Positions 20,907-25,974 of a stretch of DNA of 25,974 nucleotides are shown here, piece by piece. A program made the translations under genes and the position numbers. The notes beneath the pieces were generated by a model that worked only from the letters and a program-made list of their open reading frames with translations, ran no database searches and was not told the origin of the DNA. The DNA comes from Corynebacterium tuberculostearicum (GTDB lineage Bacteria; Actinomycetota; Actinomycetes; Mycobacteriales; Mycobacteriaceae). The stretch lies in the NCBI RefSeq assembly GCF_030503735.1, contig NZ_CP073097.1, positions 1 to 25,974 on the forward strand. Direction: 5' to 3'. The stretch's first letter is position 1. Each line of letters opens with the position of its first letter.

Positions 20907-21032
20907 ATGGCTTTCAACCCAGCAAAAGTTAAGGTCTCGGCGTTTGGTTCGGAGAAGAAATTCTTCGAGCCGACCGCAGCGCGCTGCTCCTGCAGTTCGA
21001 GCACCTGCTGTGTCCTCTGCGTCAAGAAGTAA
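20907..21032 (+). CDS. Plantazolicin-like TOMM precursor peptide (41 residues)
   Basis: The ATG at 20907 is preceded by AGGGAGAG. The leader ends KKFFEPTAA, and the core is RCSCSSSTCCVLCVKK. The leader-core junction FEP-x-AA-R-C-x-C is that of the plantazolicin precursor, whose core is RCTCTTIISSSSTF. Ten of the 16 core residues are Cys, Ser or Thr (5 Cys, 4 Ser, 1 Thr) and can be cyclised to azol(in)es by the YcaO/E1-like pair encoded downstream. Unlike plantazolicin, the core holds five Cys, a Cys-Cys pair and a basic -VKK end, so product structure and target may differ. A strong terminator follows immediately, which would raise precursor transcript over the downstream genes. The call rests on motif, position and neighbours; the core is too short for homology alone. 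Confidence 0.93.
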   Translation: MAFNPAKVKVSAFGSEKKFFEPTAARCSCSSSTCCVLCVKK

Positions 21033-21033
21033 G

Positions 21034-21070
21034 AAAACTTGCGCCCTCCGGACGGAGGGCGCAAGTTTTT
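21034..21070 (+). terminator. Strong hairpin terminator/attenuator between precursor and enzymes
   Basis: Arms AAAACTTGCGCCCTCCG and complement are perfect over 17 bp with GA between them, followed by a TTTTT end. It starts 2 bases after the precursor stop. Partial read-through would supply the lower amounts of transporter and enzymes. Confidence 0.85.
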
Positions 21071-21120
21071 ACTCTCTTCGCGCGCCTTTCGCTTCCTCTG
21101 AAAAGGAAATTCGTATACCA

Positions 21121-21951
21121 ATGCCAAAAACGCTCGTAGAAGTCAAAGGCCTCACGATGGTGTTCGGTGACAAGACCGCGTTGTCCGGTATCTCCTTGGA
21201 TCTGTATGAGGACCAAGTCACAGTACTTCTCGGACCAAACGGCAGCGGGAAAACCACCCTCATTAGCTGTGTGGAGGGGCTTTTGAGTCCAACGCAAGGC
21301 TCCGTAAGGGTGTTTGGGCAAAACCCGCAGCGCGATTCTGAATGGAAAAACAGGTTTGGGGCAATGCTGCAGGAATCCAAGCTCGATTCCGACTTGACCG
21401 TGTACGAAACCATCGACAAGTTCGCGTCATACTACTCCAATCCACTGCCGGTGGACCAGACGCTGCAAACTGCGGGGTTGACTGAGCAAGCCCGTCAAAG
21501 GACACACAAACTTTCAGGCGGTCAAAGGAAGCGTCTCGACTTCGCCCTCGCCCTTGTCGGAAACCCAGATCTGCTCATTCTCGATGAACCCACTGCGGCG
21601 CTTGACCAGCAAAGCAGACGGCAAATGTGGGACGTCATCCGTGCCATCAAGGACAGTGGAGCAGGCATCCTCCTTACGACTCACGACCTCCAAGAAGTAC
21701 AGGCAATTTTTGATCGAATAGTCATCATCGACAGCGGACAAATACGTCTCGACGAACCCGGAGAGCGTGTCCGCAACTGGATGAAACACATGCTTATTCC
21801 GGAGTCCGTTTCGCTTTCGGGTTCTGGAACTGTTGAACCGATACCTGCTTCGCAATTGAGTCCCGGATCGATGGCCGCGCAAAACTACGTTCGTCCGAGC
21901 CTGTCTGACTTCTACGACTTCATCCTCGGGGGTGGCAATCTTGACCAGTAG
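21121..21951 (+). CDS. ABC transporter ATPase, TOMM export or immunity
   Basis: The protein has 276 residues from the ATG at 21121, with AAGGAAA upstream. The open frame reaches further back but runs through the precursor and terminator, so it is not coding there. Walker A GPNGSGKTT, signature LSGGQRKR and Walker B LLILDEP are complete, followed by the H-loop in LLTTHDL. The tail of about 60 residues (after IRLDEPGERV) resembles DrrA-type drug-export ATPases. With the permease it probably exports the modified peptide and may also protect the producer. It is the first gene after the attenuator and overlaps the permease gene by 20 bp. Confidence 0.93.
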   Translation: MPKTLVEVKGLTMVFGDKTALSGISLDLYEDQVTVLLGPNGSGKTTLISCVEGLLSPTQGSVRVFGQNPQRDSEWKNRFGAMLQESKLDSDLTVYETIDKFASYYSNPLPVDQTLQTAGLTEQARQRTHKLSGGQRKRLDFALALVGNPDLLILDEPTAALDQQSRRQMWDVIRAIKDSGAGILLTTHDLQEVQAIFDRIVIIDSGQIRLDEPGERVRNWMKHMLIPESVSLSGSGTVEPIPASQLSPGSMAAQNYVRPSLSDFYDFILGGGNLDQ

Positions 21952-22690
21952 TTGGAAACACTTGAAGTATGAGGGTGTAGCTCAGCTCCGGAGCATCTCG
22001 ACGCTGTTTTTTACACTGCTGATGCCGGTAATTTTCTTTTTTGCGATGCGCGGCCTTGGAGGCGACGACGAGACCATGAAAGACTTCGTTGTTCCGGCTA
22101 CATCAATCATGGCGATCGTGTTCGGTACGACAATGAACCTTGCAATCTCGATGGTGTACTTGCGCGAATACGGCATGTTGCTTCGGTATCGGCTGACACC
22201 ATTGAGCAACTTGGACGCGGTACTGCCGAAACTACTGGTGGCAGCGCTGGTTTCTACGCTGAGCGTGGCTGTACTAGTCGTACTGGATTGGGTAGCGTTC
22301 TCGAACCCGCCCAGCTTTCCAGCCATTCTCGTCTATCTGGGCGTAATCATCATTATGACGTTTGCTTACGGCACGATCGGCGTGGCACTTTCGCTCGTCA
22401 TGCCGAACGAAAACTCCGCGTCGCCGATCATGAGTGTTCTTCTCATCCCGTTGCTCATGATTTCGGGAGTCTTCATGCCAGCTGACTTCATGGATCTGCC
22501 TGGCTGGCTCGATGCGATCGCCGGAATTTTGCCCTTCCGCTCAAGCCAACAGTTGCTCGAATCAATTTATTTGGCCGACCCAATTGTGGACTGGCCATTT
22601 TCGGCCGTAATGATCCTTGCAATTTGGCTAGCTGTGGCGCTGCTCTCTCTCAAATTTGGCGACCTCACGAGTCCGAGGAATCGAAGGTAG
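21932..22690 (+). CDS. ABC-2-type permease, TOMM export or immunity
   Basis: The protein has 252 residues from the GTG at 21932, or a few less from the TTG at 21941. It has about six hydrophobic helices, including STLFFTLLMPVIFFFAMRGL, SIMAIVFGTTMNLAISMVYL, LVAALVSTLSVAVLVVLDWV, ILVYLGVIIIMTFAYGTIGV and SPIMSVLLIPLLMISGVF. The last, 'LLIPLLMISGVFMP', is typical of ABC-2 (DrrB-like) permeases. It overlaps the ATPase gene and is followed 2 bp later by the cyclodehydratase partner gene, so all are one operon. Confidence 0.92.
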   Translation: MAILTSSWKHLKYEGVAQLRSISTLFFTLLMPVIFFFAMRGLGGDDETMKDFVVPATSIMAIVFGTTMNLAISMVYLREYGMLLRYRLTPLSNLDAVLPKLLVAALVSTLSVAVLVVLDWVAFSNPPSFPAILVYLGVIIIMTFAYGTIGVALSLVMPNENSASPIMSVLLIPLLMISGVFMPADFMDLPGWLDAIAGILPFRSSQQLLESIYLADPIVDWPFSAVMILAIWLAVALLSLKFGDLTSPRNRR

Positions 22691-22692
22691 AT

Positions 22693-23661
22693 ATGTCTTC
22701 ACAAACAATGACATCCAACACTGCAACTCTTGTAAAGCGGATTGATCCCAGGATTGATTTGCAAACGTGCCCCGAGCGACTCGATGCCTGGAGCATCGGA
22801 TCGGTTCGCTCTTTCGATTTTCCCGACGCCGAAACCATTTCACGGACGTTTGTTGAGAGATTCGACGATGGAATCCTCGCTCCAGACAACGAGATGTACG
22901 ACGGCGCTTTCACAGACTTCCTAGAGGAACATGGAATTATTTACTCCATCCGGAGGGATTGGGTCGATTCGCCGATAGAGGATCTCTACCTCACGTCAAA
23001 CCGTATGATCAGCGCTGAGACGATTCACCAGCGACTGGAGGAAGCACAGGTCACCGTCGTAGGCGATGGCCCACTTGTGGATCGCATCGTTACTGCTTGT
23101 CAGGAGCAGGGACTCAACTCCGAGAAGCACGTGTCGCCTGAAGGAATCGATAGATTCGATGACGCCGACGTTGTGGTAGCAGTCACCAAATCATTGGCCG
23201 ATCCGCAGGTTGTTGGTTTAAACCGTCTTTTGCTCGAAAAGCCCGTCACATGGATCCCACTGTTCCGTCAGATGGGAAATAGTGTGCTCATCGGGCCCTT
23301 CATTCACCCCGGGAAAACCGCCTGTCTTGAGTGCCTACGACTACGGATGTGTTCAACAATCGGTGAAATTCCCGATACCTATGTAGAGCCCGGCACTGCG
23401 TTGCCAATGGCTAGCTTCCGAATCGAGACGAGCCTTGAGACAATCGCTTGTTCGCTCTTGATCCAAATGGTTCAGCACAAGATTGCATTACGGGAATATT
23501 CGGGTCTGTCTCGTCCCGGTTTCACACGCCAATTGGTATTGGATAACAAGGGTTTCCAGAGCCTGTCGCACCGGGTGATCAGAGTACCGCGCTGTGGGGA
23601 ATGCGGAGGTTCAAGCGAGCTCGGCTTCCCGCAGGTATGGCACCACGGAGGAATGGAATGA
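22693..23661 (+). CDS. TOMM cyclodehydratase partner (C protein, E1-like)
   Basis: The product is 322 residues from the ATG at 22693, with GAAGGTAG upstream. The N-terminal 100 residues are the likely leader-recognition part. The E1/ThiF-like Rossmann strand is VTVVGDGPLVDRIV (120-133), and the zinc ligands are CLEC (211-214) in ACLECLRLRMC and CGEC (301-304) near the end. These CLECL.LR and C..C motifs are characteristic of the C protein that binds the precursor leader and presents the core to the YcaO enzyme. It does not itself carry the ATP-using site. It overlaps the YcaO gene by four bases (ATGA), consistent with a stoichiometric CD complex. Confidence 0.92.
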   Translation: MSSQTMTSNTATLVKRIDPRIDLQTCPERLDAWSIGSVRSFDFPDAETISRTFVERFDDGILAPDNEMYDGAFTDFLEEHGIIYSIRRDWVDSPIEDLYLTSNRMISAETIHQRLEEAQVTVVGDGPLVDRIVTACQEQGLNSEKHVSPEGIDRFDDADVVVAVTKSLADPQVVGLNRLLLEKPVTWIPLFRQMGNSVLIGPFIHPGKTACLECLRLRMCSTIGEIPDTYVEPGTALPMASFRIETSLETIACSLLIQMVQHKIALREYSGLSRPGFTRQLVLDNKGFQSLSHRVIRVPRCGECGGSSELGFPQVWHHGGME

Positions 23662-25031
23662 GTAAAGTACGCAGTCTCCTCGGTGATGACTCGTGGGTGT
23701 CAGCTCGAGCCTCGAAGGAGGTCTATACAGGATTCGTTTCCCACCTGACAGGCGTCGTTTCGAAGGTTACTCGGCAAATGCACGAAGAGGACGATATCTA
23801 TTGCCACGCCGCAGGTTCGACCTCGTCAAATTCTGTCTACACTCTTGGAAGCCCGACCAACACCTATAACGGTGGTGGCGGCGGATCGATGGACGAGACG
23901 TTCCTGGCTGCAGTGGGAGAGGCCATCGAACGCTACTGCGTCTCATACCTTCCGAACAGCACGAAGGTTGGTTCCTACGAGGAATTATCGCAATCCGAAC
24001 CGTGTGTGGATCCGCGGCAGTTCCACTTTTTCGCCGAGCCTCAGTATTCAGATCCAGCCTTTCCGTTCTCGAAGTTTGACGAGAAAACACGTATTGCGTG
24101 GTCTGAGGGTGTCAACCTGCGAACTGGTCAACGCGCTTTGCTGCCATCACAGATGATTTACATGAGTTCATGGGGTGGATTGGAGCCAGAACCGGCAAAT
24201 ATTACATACGGAACCAGCAACGGATTGGCGGCTCACCTTTCGGCAGCGCAAGCTTGCCTGAGCGGATTATTTGAAATCGTCGAGCGGGATGCGTTCATGT
24301 TGACCTGGTATTCGCAGCTTAGTATGCCAATTCTCCCCGTCGATTTCTCTCCTCGTGTCGAGCGGTTTTGGCTAAAGCATGTGGCACCGACTGGTCTGAC
24401 CGCGTTCCTGGTGAACCTAAGCTCCATCAACCAATGCCCAACAGTGATGGCGATCGTTCTGAACGAAGCAACCCCGGTTGCGGAGTTTGCAATCGGTGCA
24501 GCCTCAGCAGCAACCATTGAGTCTGCTGCAATGAAGGCAACAGTCGAGTCGTTCCAGACAAGGGCGTGGGTCAAGGCCGAGCAGCGTGCAGACAATACGC
24601 TTGCGCCCGACTGTGACTGGATGAACGAGATTCGTAGCTTCGACGACCATGTGCGCTTGTACTCGGATTCGGAGTCAAAAGACCTCCGAAGGGAGATCTC
24701 GTTTCTCTATAACGGACCGGTTGAAGACGGCGATCCATTCCAGTGGGACCTTGAGGGTGCGGGACCCGTCGACATCGTCGAAAAGATTATCTACCTTGAC
24801 CGCTTACGCGACAACGATTTCTATCTCGTAGACTGCACGTCCCCTGACATGGTCGATGAAAGGGTGCGCGTGATCAAGGTGATCTCGCCGCAGCTCCTGC
24901 AACTGGACGCAGGGTATGCAACCCGTTTTCTGGGTCATCCGAGAATTTACAACGGCGCGTTTGACCATGGCCTTCTTCCGAGTCGTCTCGGTTACGACGA
25001 TATCAACCACTTGCCACACCCATTTCCCTAA
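23658..25031 (+). CDS. YcaO cyclodehydratase (D protein)
   Basis: The product is 457 residues from the ATG at 23658. The ATP-binding YcaO signature is present: EAIERYCVSY (E88, E91, R92), SNGLAAHLSAAQACLSGLFEIVERDAF (E206, E209, R210) and the later FEQWDLE-like acidic region. The protein ends HLPHPFP, giving PxPxP (P453, P455, P457) at the extreme C-terminus, the hallmark of azoline-forming YcaO enzymes. With the C protein it uses ATP to turn Cys, Ser and Thr of the precursor core into thiazolines and oxazolines. The first 80 residues include SPTNTYNGGGGGSMDETFLAA, a typical Gly-rich approach to the domain. Confidence 0.96.
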   Translation: MSKVRSLLGDDSWVSARASKEVYTGFVSHLTGVVSKVTRQMHEEDDIYCHAAGSTSSNSVYTLGSPTNTYNGGGGGSMDETFLAAVGEAIERYCVSYLPNSTKVGSYEELSQSEPCVDPRQFHFFAEPQYSDPAFPFSKFDEKTRIAWSEGVNLRTGQRALLPSQMIYMSSWGGLEPEPANITYGTSNGLAAHLSAAQACLSGLFEIVERDAFMLTWYSQLSMPILPVDFSPRVERFWLKHVAPTGLTAFLVNLSSINQCPTVMAIVLNEATPVAEFAIGAASAATIESAAMKATVESFQTRAWVKAEQRADNTLAPDCDWMNEIRSFDDHVRLYSDSESKDLRREISFLYNGPVEDGDPFQWDLEGAGPVDIVEKIIYLDRLRDNDFYLVDCTSPDMVDERVRVIKVISPQLLQLDAGYATRFLGHPRIYNGAFDHGLLPSRLGYDDINHLPHPFP

Positions 25032-25038
25032 GGACAAC

Positions 25039-25863
25039 ATGGAGATTCAATTCATCCACAGCGCCAACCTCGTGGAGGTTGTGTACGGTGACCGATTCGA
25101 TCAGCCATTTGATGAATCGGAAGACTGGTTTGAGCTGACAAAGGTTACGCGCGAGGCAATAAGCTGGGACATGGCGGGAGTACAAACGCTCTCGGCAGAA
25201 CCCGAATTGGTCACCATGACGCAGCGCGGATCGCGCCGGTACTCCAGTTCGGCACAGATCGAACTCGTTACTCCTGAACAGTTGAGTGTCGCAACTTTGG
25301 CGGACGTTTTATCCCGACGTCGGTCGTGCGAGAACTTCTCAGATCAACCTGTCGACTTCCGCACCCTGAGTGAAATTTGCTCGTTGAGCTATGGTGTGAC
25401 CGCTCGATTTGGCGAACAGCAATTTCGCACCGCCCCTTCGGCCGGCGCATTGTTTCCGATTGACGTTTTCATCCACGCGTTGAACGTCGAAGGGTTGGAC
25501 CGGGGAGTCTACTATTATTCGCCCGGCGACAATGCCCTCTCGCCACTTCCAGCGCTGGCTGACGACCAGCAATTGATTCGTGCCTTGATGATGGAGGACA
25601 AAGTCGCCCCGGCCTTCGTGGTAACGCTCGTCGCTACTTTCTGGCGTACACGTTTCAAGTACGGCCACCGAGGTATGCGCTTTGCACTGATCGAAGCGGG
25701 CCATATCGCGCAAAACGTAGTGCTTGCTGCCACGGCGAAAAACCTCGGCTCGAGGCCAATCGGAGGGTTCATCGACGATGAGCTCAACGGCGTGATTCCA
25801 GGTATCAATGGGACCGACGATGCTGCGGTGTACAGCATTTTGGTCGGCCACGAAGGCGAGTAG
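25039..25863 (+). CDS. SagB-type FMN azoline dehydrogenase (B protein)
   Basis: The product is 274 residues from the ATG at 25039, with AAGGAC upstream. It has the nitroreductase-like features of SagB oxidases: LADVLSRRRSCENFSDQPV (phosphate-binding RRR at 93-95), LSEICSLSYGVT, RTAPSAGALFPIDVFIHALNV (130-150) and GVYYYSPGDNALSPL. It likely oxidises azolines to aromatic azoles with FMN. It is 7 bp after the YcaO stop and 14 bp before the protease start. C-D-B order is as in plantazolicin clusters. The first 85 residues are the variable N-terminal domain. Confidence 0.93.
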   Translation: MEIQFIHSANLVEVVYGDRFDQPFDESEDWFELTKVTREAISWDMAGVQTLSAEPELVTMTQRGSRRYSSSAQIELVTPEQLSVATLADVLSRRRSCENFSDQPVDFRTLSEICSLSYGVTARFGEQQFRTAPSAGALFPIDVFIHALNVEGLDRGVYYYSPGDNALSPLPALADDQQLIRALMMEDKVAPAFVVTLVATFWRTRFKYGHRGMRFALIEAGHIAQNVVLAATAKNLGSRPIGGFIDDELNGVIPGINGTDDAAVYSILVGHEGE

Positions 25864-25877
25864 TTCTGTCTGACAAG

Positions 25878-25974
25878 GTGCTCATTGCAGTGACGTTTGC
25901 GCACGTCACAGTGCCGATCATCGCGGGTTCCGCCGCTGCGTTCAGCAAACGTGTCACTGCGGATTGCGTGTATT
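25878..25974 (+). CDS. CPBP protease of the TOMM cluster, 5' part
   Basis: The GTG at 25878 opens VLIAVTFAHVTVPIIAGSAA, a hydrophobic N-terminus, and the frame reaches the last base in phase with 3-491. The ribosome site is poor (GACAAG just ahead), and coupling to the dehydrogenase 14 bp upstream is likely. The catalytic motifs are all in the part at the window start. That the join makes a full CPBP protein in the right operon position argues that the molecule is circular. Confidence 0.8.
   Translation, partial: MLIAVTFAHVTVPIIAGSAAAFSKRVTADCVY

Noticed and set aside
20944..21120. Upstream extension of the ABC ATPase frame
   Set aside because: It runs through the precursor gene and its terminator in another frame. 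The ATG at 21121 has a ribosome site and the normal N-terminus.
1..25974. CRISPR arrays, tRNA or rRNA genes
   Set aside because: No spacer-repeat pattern, and no tRNA or rRNA sequence was recognised; the short phased repeats near parA and the iterons are too short and too close to be CRISPR.

Overview
The window looks like a complete circular plasmid of about 26 kb from a Corynebacterium (or very close actinobacterium), cut open inside one gene. The reading frame at positions 3-491 continues without a break into the frame that opens at 25878 at the other end. Joined, they give one 195-residue CPBP (CaaX-like) membrane protease that sits exactly where the biosynthetic operon needs it. The host guess rests on the IS6-family insertion sequences (IS1628-like, a corynebacterial element), the corynebacterial-type RepA and MobF relaxase, and the actinobacterial DUF1707 protein.

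Layout. (1) Positions 19115-25974 and 1-491 carry a thiazole/oxazole-modified microcin (TOMM) cluster of the plantazolicin type: methyltransferase, a 41-residue precursor peptide too short for a routine ORF list (20907-21032), ABC ATPase, ABC permease, E1-like cyclodehydratase partner, YcaO cyclodehydratase, SagB-like dehydrogenase and CPBP protease. A DUF1707 gene lies on one side and a decayed oligopeptide-binding-protein gene on the other. (2) Two identical 845-bp IS6-family copies in opposite orientation (928-1772 and 18270-19114) separate this 7.8-kb segment from the 16.5-kb plasmid backbone. Both share the same transposase frameshift. (3) 1773-3100 is scar tissue: a truncated hypothetical gene, a truncated IS3 element and a truncated DUF1508 gene. 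(4) 3221-9840 is the transfer and partition block: a ribbon-helix-helix (RHH) gene, a candidate oriT, a MobF relaxase, a second RHH paralogue and parA with a small RHH partner flanked by 8-bp-phased repeats. (5) 9870-12815 is the replication block: iterons, a repA remnant, a large hairpin and repA. (6) 12878-15117 holds a Type II restriction-modification gene broken in two by an IS5-type remnant and small cargo genes. (7) 15151-18190 holds a NIPSNAP gene, a TetR-SMR-SMR efflux operon and a serine recombinase with an unusual N-terminal domain.

How it works together. RepA with its iterons, and ParA with its RHH partner, should replicate and segregate the plasmid. The relaxase would let it move when conjugation machinery is supplied by another element, since no type IV secretion genes are visible. 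The TOMM operon would make and export an azole-rich peptide with an N-terminal Arg that the methyltransferase could dimethylate. Its core, RCSCSSSTCCVLCVKK, differs strongly from the plantazolicin core RCTCTTIISSSSTF but also has ten Cys/Ser/Thr residues. Three small cargo modules, each with a Sec-type secreted protein and a partner gene, are inserted into backbone genes. At two of the sites divergent duplicates of backbone gene ends (relaxase, repA) mark the insertion, suggesting the plasmid grew by recombination with related plasmids.
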